Shown one piece after another: positions 10,311 to 21,175 of a stretch of 58,638 nucleotides of DNA. Source of the DNA: Triparma columacea (taxonomy: Eukaryota; Sar; Bolidophyceae; Parmales; Triparmaceae); contig BRYA01000083.1 in NCBI GenBank assembly GCA_030267965.1, forward strand, positions 1 through 58,638. Direction: 5' to 3'. The notes beneath the pieces were generated by a model. That model was not told the DNA's origin. It did no database searches and was given only the letters and a program-made list of their open reading frames with translations. Position numbers and translations under genes: made by a program. Position 1 is the first letter of the stretch. Every line of letters starts with the position of its first letter.

Positions 10311-10489
10311 TAATGGTGTTTATTAGTCAAAATGAAAAGATTTTCACGCGTGCTCCTACATATCGTCCCCATTTCCCTTCAGAATATCACACGTCTCCAC
10401 CCCTAAAACCACTGACACGACTCTCTCACCTTGTCCAGCGTCCCCACGAGGTCTGTCAATTGACGAAGACGGAGTAACTTGCCTCTCAT
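7965..10489 (-). CDS. Putative gene of tandem micro-exons (33-60 nt, all phase 0)
   Basis: On the minus strand, nine segments in the repeat array each have CAG before and GTGAG or GTAAGT after, a length divisible by three, and no stop. They are 10489-10430 (starts ATG: MRGKLLRLRQLTDLVGTLDK), 10295-10263, 10123-10079, 9747-9715, 9286-9254, 8825-8793, 8654-8610, 8164-8132 and 8003-7965. Internal exons encode related peptides of 11, 13 or 15 residues, such as TLKMVMRTPDE, ALNLKALMRTLDKTK and LLNLKALMWTLDE. The 11-mers would suit a hendecad helix, which is inference. Implied introns are 128-445 nt. The 3' continuation is unresolved. A phase-0 acceptor at 7635-7636 (CCGCTCAG, exon from 7634) would join it in frame to the giant gene; otherwise it is separate or decayed. 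The tandem duplication itself could preserve splice-like motifs, so expression is not proven. Confidence 0.45.
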
Positions 10490-11513
10490 GGCCTAGATCG
10501 GGTACTGAATGGCATTTATCGGACATCGAGGCGTCAACCTCAAGTATAGCACTCTCCCTCGCACGCTCTTCTCTCCCTCCTCGGGGATCGTTTTTCTTGT
10601 CCAGTGCTGTGAGCTCAACTCTCCTGGGATTTAGAATCTGTAGGGGGCATGCGTACATTTGGTGAGAGTGAGAATACTGCCGGTCTCGTCACATCTTTGA
10701 GAGAGATGTTGCCCTCGGTCCCTCAAGCCGTTTCACCCATCTCATTTTCCTTTTACATCACAAAATGAATTGCTTCAAACGATTCCTCTATCCTCAGGGT
10801 ATTTCTGTTGCCACTTTCCGTTGATTTACGCCCCTCCGCCCCTCCAACGCTCCAACTAATTTTTCCTCCCCCTAAACTCACCTTCTCAGCCCCCGCCCCT
10901 TGGCCCCAGTCCTTCAAGGGTTCAAGGCTTAAAGTTGACTCGCACGACAGCTCAGATAGTAATTCACTTATGGCCGGTGTACGCACGCAATTGAGTGCTC
11001 TCGGAGCTTATTTCTTTTTTTAAGCTTCTTAGGCGCAGTCCCTTTGTTGTTATCGGTTTGGTTGGAGTTATATTAGGGATCCACAAATAGTTCAGGCAAA
11101 AGCTGCAAAGTCAGAAATGCAGGGCTGATTGACAGGAAAGGTGTGGTAAATGTTTGAGAGAATGGGATGACGACGAAACTATTGAAAGGGTTGTGGTGTT
11201 ATTTACCCGCCCGATATGTAAAAATTTATCTCGTAAATGTTCACGAATGTTGTATTTTTGGCGAAAATGTTCATTATTTTATTGTTACCAAGCAGCGGTA
11301 CGGTGCTTGTTCGGGTGAGAGGTATACGTGGTTGAAGTGTAAAGCACGACGGTAATCATTTGTCGCCGTCTTGTTGTGATGAAGTGTACCAAGAAGGAAA
11401 GCTTTACTTCCTCAATTTCCCACCCTTCCCCAAAACCCAAGACCGCAGCACCTTCTTCACCTTGATTGCTTTGTGTGCCACTTCCTAAACATCGACTCTG
11501 CTTGCAACCAATC
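10490..11513. other. Intergenic, no supported gene
   Basis: About 1 kb between the micro-exon array and the deaminase gene. It is mixed in composition and includes a T-rich stretch near 11010-11025. A short open stretch on the minus strand ending in AAG|GTGAGTTT at about 10888 looks like an exon end but has no supporting start, acceptor or similarity. The deaminase promoter must lie in the last few hundred bases; no clear TATA box is seen. Confidence 0.5.
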
Positions 11514-12622
11514 ATGCGCCTGATTATCAACGAGAATAAGAACGATTGCGGAAAATGGGCTTCGTCTCACATAGCCATGAGAATAAATTCATTCGTGCCG
11601 ACAAGGTGAGTAGGGGTTGTCGGGGGAATTCATTGTGCTGAGGGGGTATTCCCGAAATTTTGGATAGTCCTTTCCGCTTGTGCTCTCCCCGACGATTTGC
11701 TGACTCGAAAACTTCGCCCCCGACTCACTCCTACTCTTCTTGTCCAAACTTGCACGGATTGCCCAGACATCGTCCAAAGTTTGTGCTTGGTCTCCCGACC
11801 GGATCTACCCCTCTTCCAACTTATAATGCTCTCATTAGGATGTACAAGGCCGGTGAAGTGAGCTTTAAGGACGTCATTACGTTCAATATGGATGAGTACG
11901 TGGGTCTTCCTCGTGAGCACCCTGAAAGCTACCACTCCTTCATGCACAAGAATTTCTTCGATCACGTGGACATCCAGCCTGAGAATATCAACATGTTGGA
12001 CGGTAATGCCGGCGATAAGAGTCTGGCTGCTCTTACCGAGGAGTGCAGGGCATACGAGGAGAAGGCAAGTTGAGCTGCTGAGTTGCCGCTTTGTTTGCCT
12101 TTTCGCGTTTCTTACCCATCTCCTCCTCCTCCTCCTCCTCCTCCTCCTCCTCCTCCTCCTCCCCAGATTGCTGCCGCTGGTGGTATAAACTTATTCATGG
12201 GGGGTATTGGTCCTGACGGTCACATTGCGTTTAATGAGCCTGGGAGTTCCTTAAAATCCCTCACCCGCATTAAGACCTTAGCGTACGACACCATTGTCGC
12301 CAACAGCCGCTTTTTCGACAACGACATTGAGAAGGTGCCGAAGATGGCCTTAACGGTGGGGGTCGGAACAGTGATGGCCAGTGATGAGGTAATGATCCTT
12401 ATCACAGGATTCAACAAGGCCATGGCGCTGCACATGTGCATCGAGGAGGGCATCAACCACATGTGGACTGTGAGCTGCATCCAGGAGCACGCCAAGGCGG
12501 TCGTCGTTTGTGATAGGGACGCAACGATGGAGTTGAAGGTGAAGACCGTGAAGTATTTTGAGGGGTTGTTAGAGACTGAGGAGAAGCTCATGGGGGGGGA
12601 CGAGGAGAGAAAGAAGATTTAA
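11514..12622 (+). CDS. nagB: Glucosamine-6-phosphate deaminase/isomerase
   Basis: Converts glucosamine-6-phosphate to fructose-6-phosphate and ammonia, linking amino-sugar and sugar metabolism in the cytosol. Exons: 11514-11605, 11767-12064 and 12167-12622, giving 281 aa, the usual family length. The start '[17 protein letters not shown]' matches the family N-terminus. Diagnostic motifs are [36 protein letters not shown] (catalytic Asp/His/Glu region), NSRFFD and NHMWTVS. The exon phases join exactly. Intron 2 uses a GC donor (AAG|GCAAGT) and has a (CTC)n pyrimidine tract before its CAG. The gene converges with the coronin gene, with 142 bases between the two stops. Confidence 0.95.
12121..12160 (+). 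repeat. (CTC)n microsatellite forming an intron pyrimidine tract
   Basis: About thirteen CTC repeats lie immediately upstream of the CCCCAG acceptor of deaminase intron 2. They act as its polypyrimidine tract and are probably length-variable. Confidence 0.9.
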
Positions 12623-12764
12623 GGAAGCGCAGGAGGGTGGGGCACACAAAAGAAATGTGTTTTGCTTTTTGTGTAACTCTGATTTGTTTTCTGAATTTCA
12701 ATTTGAGCACCTCGTCTACTGTTCTCCTCCCCTCCTCGTCGTCCGCCCTCATTGGTGGGGCGCC

Positions 12765-14372
12765 CTAGAAGGAGATTCCGGCCTCCTTGAGCTTTGCCTC
12801 GAGCATCTCGATCCTCTTGTTGGCTTCGTCGAGCTCCTTTGAGAGCGTGCCGACGGTTCTGAAGGCCTTCTTGGGGGCTCCGGCTCCAGGGATGGATCCG
12901 GCCTTGGCGGGGTCGAGGGGCATGGTTACAGGATTCTTTGAGCTCCCCGCGAGCCACTCATCGGCACTGTGAGCGGCGACGGGCGCGGCGGTGTCCGGGA
13001 AGATGTCGTCCTGGAACGCGTCGGACTTGCGGGGCACGATGAAAGAAAGACATTGTACTCCATCGTTGGGGGTGAGCTTCAGCATCTTAGCGGTCTCGCA
13101 CCCCATGATGTTGTTGGCGCGCTTGGGCACCATGCACATCCCCTTACAGGAGGTGGTGGAACGGAATTCCGAGAGGCTGGGGGTGGGAGGTGGGGGGGAG
13201 TTGGAGGGGAGTGAGATGGGTTTGTGGGGTTGAAGTGAGACGGGGCTTGTGGCTTTCAGGTGCCCTTCGCGATTGCCGTTCCCCCACACACATACACACA
13301 CTCCCACCCCAATCTCACCTGAACGCCCAGGGGTCGTTGTCAATATACTCGTAGTAACGAACGTTCCCGTCTCCCTTTCCGGCGAGGTATAGAACGTTGG
13401 TATCGGGGTCGAAGAATGGCATGATGACTCCCGCGGCCTGGTCAATGTCGACCTTCTTGACTGGCTTGTCTGGCATTTTGGGGTCCCAGATTTTGAGCTC
13501 GCGCTGGGACTGGCGTGTGAAGCCGCAGGAAGCGAGCTTGCCGCTGTTGCCGAGGTAGGCGAGCTTGACTGACTTGGAGCCCTCGTGGGGGGTGGCGATG
13601 ATGCCGGCCTCGTTGCCAGTCCTTCCGTCAACGAGACGAATGTTCTTGTCCTTGCAAGAGGTTGCGAGAATATCTCCGTTGAAGCTCCACGCAAGGTCCT
13701 GGGTGAGCTCCTGGTTTCCGGAGAATGTGTTGATAGCTTCAGCCTGGTAAGGAGTGGGGGGGGGGGGTGACGAGGGGAGGGGAGGGGAGGGGAGGGGGGT
13801 AAGGGAATGAATGTCAGCACCCCTAAAATCAGCACCCCTAAAATCAGCCCCCAAAATCCCCACCCTCAACTCTGCCCCGACCCAATCTTACCTTCTCTAT
13901 GTCCCAAATCTTGACCGTCTGGTCGCCACTGCACGAGGCCAGGACGTTGTTGACGGTGGGGTTGAACTTGAGGAGGGTGACCTTTCTGCCATGCCCCTTG
14001 AGGTCCACGAGGGGCTCGGTGAGGTTCTCGGTTAGGCCTCCTTCTGGGATCTGCCAGACCTTGACAGTGGAGTCGTCAGACGCGGAGGCAACCATGCTGT
14101 CGTCGAAGGGGTTCCAGTCAAAGTCCAAGACAGATGAGGAGTGCCCCTGAACCTTTGGGAGAGATCCGTCAAATCTCCCAGTTTTGTTGATGTCCATGAC
14201 GACAAAGGGCCCCCCCCCCCCCGAGACCGCAATGGCAAAGTACTTCGCTGATGCCTTGATGTATGTCTGCTCCCCCGTAGTGGTGGAGAGGCGGAAGCCT
14301 GTCCAGCAATGCTCTGCCTTTGGAGGATCTGAGTAGATGTGACGGTATTTTGATGCACGTACAAAATGTGAC
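12765..14372 (-). CDS. Coronin (WD40 actin-binding protein)
   Basis: Coronins bind F-actin and Arp2/3 at the cell cortex and in endocytosis. Resolved exons: 14372-13892, 13743-13319 and 13176-12765, about 439 residues in all. The N-terminal signature FVRASKYRHIYSDPPKAEHC and the WD repeats (DFDWNPFDDSMVASASDD, VLASCSGDQTVKIWD) are clear. The C-terminus ends in a short coiled coil (KELDEANKRIEMLEAKLKEA), typical for trimerisation. The first resolved exon starts in phase 2, so a tiny 5' exon must lie upstream. ATG at 14511 with exon 14511-14486 and a weak GTTAC donor fits the phase but is speculative. A run of 13 G/C bases at 14210-14222 encodes a Gly-rich loop; any length error there would frameshift the model. 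Confidence 0.93.
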
Positions 14373-14899
14373 CTGATGTGAAGGTGTGGTGAGTAAGAAT
14401 AGTAAGATGATAAGTAGTTTTGGGTTAGGTTTAGACATTAGACAGAGAGAGAGAGAGTTATAAATCCACAATGATGGATTGTAACCGGAAAGGAGTCCGT
14501 GAAGGTCTCATTCATTTCCTCCTAAAGCTATTAAAATGACAACTAATGATATGATTGATACACAGTAACACCAACATACACCTGTATACCATCAATTTAC
14601 CATCAAATGACCTCAAAGGAACATAAACATAACACTACATCGAGAGCTTCCCCGAGGATATGCCACCTCCAAATCAACACCACAACAAGGAAAGCAAGAA
14701 CAAACCAAGGGATCCTGCACACATGCCAATGATGCCCTATTTGTACACTTCAAATTGCCGCAAATATAAAGCAAAGGCTGCTCACATGTTGACTATAGAA
14801 TGAGTCCAATCCAAGCAAGAAGCCCTTGGAAACAAAGAATCCATGGGCACAAAAAACAATATTTTCCCTGCATTTATTTTGAAAACGATTGTTTTATGA
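14373..14899. other. Coronin 5' region and cyclase 3' region
   Basis: About 0.5 kb between the first resolved coronin exon and the cyclase stop. It is AT-rich (14500-14880), with a (ga)n run near 14442-14456. It should hold the coronin first exon and promoter. I see no other gene. Confidence 0.5.
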
Positions 14900-17805
14900 C
14901 TACTTGCTAGTCAATATGCTCGCTCCGTCCCAGTCCTTCCCCTTCGCCGGAGGATTATCCATATAGTCCAGGCACCTGCTCATCAGCGTGTCGCAGCTGG
15001 TGTCCTTCTTCTCCGGTGTCAGCCCCTTGGCCTCCTCGAACTTGTCGAATGCCTCGCTGAACTCTGTCGCAAAGTAAAGGTCCATAGCTTCCTTGTACTT
15101 CGAGTTGAAATCGAGCTTCCAGTCCTCGATCCTTTCGTGGGAGAATCCGCAAACCTCGTACAGGTCCGTGGCTTTGCTCCTTCCCTTCACAACCACCCTG
15201 TCCACGTGCCTCAGTGTGAAGAGCTCTTTCACGTTCCGGCACGCGTACGTCTTGTCTGATATGAGCTGCTGTGTCCCATACCTCTTGTTGAGTTCCTCCA
15301 GCCTGCTTGCCAGGTTGACTCCGTCCCCCATGACGCCGTACTTCATCCTGTCCGGGGCCCCGAGGTTCCCCACGAACACCTCGTCCGTGTGGATCCCGCA
15401 CCTGATCGCGATGGGGGGGTACCCCGAGGCGTCCCACTTGGCCTTGAGCTCCCTGAGCTTTTTCTGCATCTGCAGGGTCGCCGTTATGCAGGCAATGGCG
15501 TGGTCATTGACGTCGTAGGGAGCGTTCCAGATTGCGAGGATCGCGTCCCCTATGAACTCTAGCAGGATGCCCTCCGTTTCTACGATCACCTTGCTCATAG
15601 CGCTGAAGTACTCGGATAGCATTTTAAGGATTTCGTTCGGTTGGAGGGATTCGCAGATCGTGGTGAAGCCGGCAATGTCGGAGAAGAAGATGGTGATTGG
15701 GCGGGGGATCACGCCCAGCTTGGCCATCTTCCTGTGCAGCGTCATATTGAGGACGATCTCCTTGGGGACGTATTTAGCAAAGGAATAAATAGCGTTTTTC
15801 ATCTGGAAGAAGGCTTCCTGGATCCTCTGGATTTCCACAGTGTTGGTGGGCATGGGCTGCTCGTCCTTGAAGACTAGCTGCGACACCCTCTTCATGTCCG
15901 CCCCGATGACGGAAAGTGGAACTGCGATCTTCGCCGCAAACCTTTTAGAGTGCTTGTGGAAAATGTACATCCACCCCAATAGGAGGGAAATGACAAAGCT
16001 CGTGGTCATGATGTTTGCGTTTGCGACGTCGTCCTCGTCCTTCTTCACGTCGTACCACGCCTCGATGTCGGCCACTAGATACTGTCCAGGCGAGAGAATC
16101 TCGATGTCGTCCTCTGGGTCTGTGGGAAGGAAGAGATAAGAGACCTCCTTTGATCGCTGATTTTTAAAGGACTCCCACTCATTTTTGTAGACAGTGTCCC
16201 CTACCCGCAGGTAGAAGCAAGAGCTTTGCTTCAGGAAGTATTCGTCCACCAAAGTGGTGAAATTAGAAGGAGCAATCATATCTCTGACCAAGTACATCTG
16301 ATGAAGGGACTTTTTTTTTAGGAAGGTGGGGGAGGGGGGAGGGGAGGGGAGGGGTGGGGTAAAGTAAGTGTGAGAGAAGAAAAATCGATCGATCGGCAAG
16401 CCACGCGACGCGACGCCCAACCCACAACTTCAGTCTTCTATCTCCCCCCTTCTCACCTGCTCCGCAGATTCGTCTGACTTCATGTTCTCAATCATGGACA
16501 TAACGAAAAGCATTAGGAGCACCCCCACGATGACTTTGGAGATGGTCATTTCAACCATTGACGCTGCGACCGTGTTTTTGCCCTGTTCGCTCTTAGCCGC
16601 CTTGATGCGCATGTTCAAATTCTCCATGGAACTCATGCGCCTCCCTATGCTCAATTCCGACCCGCGCGGCTTGTTCTCAACCCTTTCTGACACCGTAACT
16701 TCGTCGCTTATTGCGGCATATATCCTCCCTATCCTTACGAGCTTTGTCAGCCTCATTAATCTAGTCAATCTGACCAGTCTGACGATTCTTCCTGCACGGG
16801 TTCCGACCCTCGCAGCCCTGCCTGCCCTGCCTGCTTTCGCGGCGACCATGCCGGAGGGTATGACAACCTCGACCACCACTGCAGGAATGTCACTAATGAG
16901 TGAAACACAGGCGAGCAAATCGAGCCAGAAATAAGTGTCCTTCACGAAATAGTTCTGCTTGCAGAAAGAGAGCACTATGAGCTCGGCCAAGAAGACGAAC
17001 ATGATGAATAGACAGAAGTACTGAACGTATAAGTCGGCTTCTTCCTTCCCCAGCACTTGGTTCGAGTCCGTAATAAAGAGCGCAACCACTGTCATGATTA
17101 ACATGAATATCTCCGTCAGGGGGTGGTCGAGGAACTCTTTGCACTTGAGGCGAACTCCAGACTCGTACTTGGTCTTGGTCTTCACTTCGTTCTGCATCAA
17201 TGGCGCGTCGACGAAGGGCTCCCCCTCCTTCCCGATCCTGGTCATGCTCTTGAACCGCCCGTACCTGCCCCCAATCTCCACGCTCGTGTCATTTTCATTT
17301 GTCTCTTCTGGTTTCTGAACCGTTCTGTACAGCTGTGGAGGAAAGTGAATGTGTATGGTTAGGGGGGGGGGATGTCAGGTGGCCAAGTGGTCAGTTCGCT
17401 GATTAGTTCCCAGGCATTTCGCTCGCTCGCTCGCTCGCTCGCTCGCTCGCTCGTCTCGCCGGGCAATGGCATAATGAGCTCTTGGCAACCCATGTAATGT
17501 GTACAATCCCTCCACCGCAAACGCACCTTGGCTCTCGCTCCCTTTACACTACCCTTAATTTGATTGTCGAGGTTGTGCGCCGCCTTTAATAGACCTTTCC
17601 TTGAGAACATTCTCTGCCTCCCTTGTTTCCTCCCCTTGCCTTCACTTCCCGTTGAAACCTCTCCCTCCTTGGGTGCTACTCCCGCCTGTGAAAGTGGTGA
17701 CATCGGGGTGCCTTCGGAGAAGCGATCCCCGTTATTCGACCTCCCACTGCTATTGCTATAAAGGGGCTCTTCCCCGGGCCCTTCCCCATTCTCGAATTTG
17801 TCCAT
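14900..17805 (-). CDS. Voltage-sensor domain fused to class III nucleotidyl cyclase
   Basis: Exons: 17805-17527, 17332-16457 and 16297-14900, all phase 0, giving 850 aa. After a soluble N-terminus come S1 (about 168-186), S2 (195-217), S3 (226-248) and an S4 with basic residues at nearly every third position (RIVRLVRLTRLMRLTKLVR, about 260-295), the hallmark of a voltage sensor. Next are a fifth helix (about 360-376), a roughly 100-residue non-cytoplasmic segment, a sixth helix (480-498), a linker, and a class III cyclase (about 585-763). The cyclase keeps both metal aspartates (FFSDIAGFTT, EFIGDAILAIW) and the Asn/Arg pair (GDGVNLASRLE). No K+ selectivity filter is visible between helices 5 and 6. 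Ciliates and apicomplexans have channel-like cyclases; here the sensor seems to gate the enzyme directly, which is inference. The substrate (ATP or GTP) is uncertain. It is head-to-head with CFAP251, suggesting a flagellar role. Confidence 0.92.
17420..17453. repeat. (GCTC)n microsatellite
   Basis: Eight or so tandem GCTC/CTCG tetranucleotides within intron 1 of the cyclase gene. Likely polymorphic; no function evident. Confidence 0.9.
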
Positions 17806-18036
17806 TTCTAGGAAATGTGTCACTAAGGTGGCTGTCCGTCGTCCGGTTCCGGTGGCGGCCTGATATTTTCTTTATTCTGTGGATTTTGTTCTAATTTTGC
17901 CGTGAGTCACGATGAATTTCACTAAATGTGTCAAACTTCTTTTTTTACCTGACCCAAAGTTGGGAGCAGCAGCGGTTAAGGCTCCTTCATATTTGGGCCC
18001 CTCTGTACGCCCCCCACGACCCAGCTTTAGATTACC
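17806..18036. promoter_or_regulatory. Divergent promoter, cyclase / CFAP251
   Basis: Only 231 bases separate the ATG codons of the cyclase (-) and CFAP251 (+) genes, so both promoters lie here. I find no clear TATA box or X-box; the core is T-rich (17865-17950). Head-to-head placement suggests coordinated expression. Confidence 0.55.
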
Positions 18037-21000
18037 ATGGAAGAGGTGCCTCCCCTGTCGAGCAACGCGCTAACCCTCGACTGGTCGTTTGGGTTCAAGG
18101 GTCAAGTGCACTCCCTTGCCAGTGAAAACAGATCAGCCATCTTCTACACGACTGCCCACACAGGCATCATTTATGACTATGCTTCGAAGACTCAGCAGCT
18201 TCTGCAGGGTCACTGTAACGAAATCGTTGCCACCTGCGTGTCTGAAGACAAGAAGTGGATCGCGACTGCTGATTCAGGCCCAGACAGTGTTATTGTCGTT
18301 TGGGACAGTTTGACTGGGACCCCTGTGAAGACTATATTTGGGCCCCACGAGGGAGGGGTTGCGGCTCTTGCCATCAGTGGAGACTCGATGTTCTTGGCTT
18401 CTCTCGGGAAGGTTCAGGACGGCATGGCTGGAGGGCAGGACCTGAGCCTCTGGGAGTGGTCTGCTGAGACTGACTCTGCCCTTTACACTTGCACCGTTCC
18501 TAACGTTCAGTCGTCGGCCTCTGCCCACACAAGCGTAGCCTTTAACCCCGGTGACTCCAGGGAGATCGTCACCAACGGCGACAGTAATATCGTGTTTTGG
18601 ACTTGGGAGAGTTACCAGTTAGTACCATTTTCCCCTCTCCTCAGCAAGAGCGACAGGAAGACCCTGGGCCACTTCAGCTTTGTGAGCTCCATCTTCATGC
18701 CCGGCCAAACGTCGGCGATAACCTCGACCACCAACGGAGAGGTAGTGCTTTGGGATGCTGTGGAGAAAGAGGAGGGGGACAACAATGAGGAGGTGAGAAT
18801 GGACGGAGGAGCGAGACGACGAGTTGAGAACGCCGGCGCACAGGGGCGCACTCCTGTACAAGACACGCCCTCTCCTCGACACTCTGCCACATTTCTCACG
18901 CACTATCCCCAACCTTCTCTTTTACGACTCGCTTCGCTCATCGCAGGACGACATTACGGGCGCTGGTCCAAAATTTTCGGAAACCAGCCCGCTGAAAAGC
19001 ATGGTGAAGAGCATCAAGCTCAGCGAGGGTAGGGTGAACTTCATGTCCTTCGTCGAGAAGTACCTTGTCGTTGCAGGAGAGGACGGATGTGTAAGGTTTT
19101 ACGACCAAAGCTTGAGGATTATGGCATGGTACGAGGACCTGAATGCAGGGCCTGTCACTAACGTCAGCTTTGCCACCAACTTGCCGTCAAATGTGGACGA
19201 GAGGGCGGAATTTTGCTGTCCCGATTTTGTCGTGGGAACCTCCACGAGTTATATCATTGGCGTGGAGTGCGCGCTCTTCCAAGAGATCGAGCCCGACAAC
19301 CGCAGGGGTGCCGTGCTCGTCCAGGGAATCGGAGACGAAGTCCCGTGCGTTGCCACCCACCCTACGATGGGGAGGCTGGTGATTGGAGTTTACGACGGTA
19401 CCCTCCAGCTCTGGGACCTTATGAGCAGGACTTTGCTGGTGGTTGAGGAGCTCATGGGAGAAAACGGTGCAAAGCAGCGCCCGCAGTGCCTCCAGTTTGA
19501 CAGTATCGGGAGGTCACTGGCAGTGGGTATGACTTCTGGGCTTCTCAAAGTGACGGACCCCGACACGTTCCAGGAAACCGCCTCCTTCGTTAACGGAGAT
19601 CAACCCCTCACATACCTTCGATTCTCCCCCGACTCCACTTGGCTCGCCTGCGCCGATGCCGGGAACTACGTCTCCCTTTACCAGTTCGCCGTGGTGGAGG
19701 AAGACGTTTCGCTGCAACCCGAAGACGATGAGTCCTGGGTGCCCCCCGAGCCTAGCCCGACCTGGAACTACATCGGGAGGTACAAGAGCCACAGCGGGAC
19801 AATCACTGGGCTGGAGTTTGCGACGAGAGAGGATGGGAGGTTGGCGCTGGTCAGCGTCGGGGAGGACAGAATGCTGGTGGAGTACGATTTGACCGACGTC
19901 ACGGCCGAGACTGGCCTCAAGTTGAGGAACGAGCCCACGAAGATCGAGCAGACCGCTGTCCCTACCACCTGTCTATGGCACCCCCTGTTGGGTGGTGACT
20001 TCGAGGATAGGGTCATCACCGCCAATAATGAATTTAAGTTCAAGCAGTGGAACGCCGACAACAAGAGCTGTAGGAAGACCAGCCTTTGCCCAACGTTTGG
20101 GGGTCCTTTGACAAGTTTGAGCAACATTCCACAGCTCAACCCCGAGAAGAACCAGTACGGGCCCAGCCCCTACGTGGTTTATAGCACGGCAGAGAAGGTT
20201 GTTGGAATTGTAAAGGTGAGCCGCACATAATGGTTGGATGGAGCACGACATATCTTATATTTTGCTGCTGCTATGCTAACCCCTTGTCTTATTTCATTGC
20301 AGGTTCCTCTCGACGGCAACCCGGCCAAGGCCATGGGACTGATTGCCCACCCCACCGCCGTGTCTAGCGTGAGCGTAAGCGGGGACGGGAGGTTTGTCGT
20401 GACCGCCGGGGGGGCGGACAAGTGCGTCAACGTCTGGCAGGTCTCGACCAAGGCTTTGGAAATGAAGATTGAGGAGGCTGTCGTCAAGGCCGACGGGGCA
20501 GGAGGGAGCGCGAGCATGTACTCCGAGCTCATCGACCCCGAAACGAAGGAAGATCTTATTGACTACTTTTACTACGCGCAGCTGAGGACTCAGGGGGAGG
20601 ACACCACCGAGGAGAGGGAGGTCACGGGGACGGTTCCTTTGAAGGAGATCCCTAACCTTGTAAGAGCGCTGGGGTACTACCCCACTGAGGAGGAGTGCGC
20701 GAATATGATCTCGGAGGTGTACTACGCTAACTTCACTGAGACCGGGGAGACTACAGATGTCATTGATTTGGACACCTTCATCAAGCTCTACGTAAATCAC
20801 AAGCCCGTTTTCGGGACCTCCAAGGATGAAATCACTGAGGCCTTCAAGGTCCTTGGGGGCAACATACAGTGGGCCGGCCTCACCAGGCTCCTCAAAGAGA
20901 AGGGGGAGAGCATCAGCGAGGAGGATCTGAAGAACATTCTCACAAGCCTGATGGGGAAGGATGGGGCGGAGGGAATGAATCCTTCAAGCTTCATGGAAGC

Positions 21001-21067
21001 GGGAGGGTTCAGCGACAAGGTGTTGGGATTCGACGAAGAGGAGGGGGAGGGGGGGGAGGTGGTGTAG
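18037..21067 (+). CDS. CFAP251: CFAP251/WDR66-like WD40 and EF-hand flagellar protein
   Basis: CFAP251 belongs to the calmodulin- and spoke-associated complex that anchors radial spokes to the axoneme. Exons: 18037-18792, 18947-20215 and 20303-21067, all phase 0, giving 929 aa. The start (ACCATGG context) is followed by the family motif LDWSFGFKGQVHSL and by HTGIIYDYASKTQQLLQGH. WD repeats fill residues 20-700. The C-terminus has the family's EF-hand-like region: IDYFYYAQLRTQGEDTTEER and EIPNLVRALGYYPTEEE. The length matches the family. Intron 1 ends in ACTCGCTTCGCTCATCGCAG, a sequence shared with unrelated introns (see findings). Its presence implies that this alga builds motile 9+2 flagella at some stage. 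It converges with the lumenal-protein gene, with 108 bases between. Confidence 0.93.
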
Positions 21068-21175
21068 GATAGGAGCAGCTGGCGGCTCAACAACTAATGT
21101 TTGAAATAAAATGAGCGGAAGATTATTGGCTTAGCTGTGGTCGACTTAAATTTTAACCACACGTCCATTGGGGGC

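Noticed and set aside
10887..10990. Possible minus-strand exon ending AAG|GTGAGTTT
   Set aside because: A good donor, but no ATG, acceptor, phase partner or similarity.
16130..16460. K+ channel pore in the cyclase fusion
   Set aside because: No TVGYG-like filter or pore helix is visible between the fifth and sixth helices, so I do not call it a channel.
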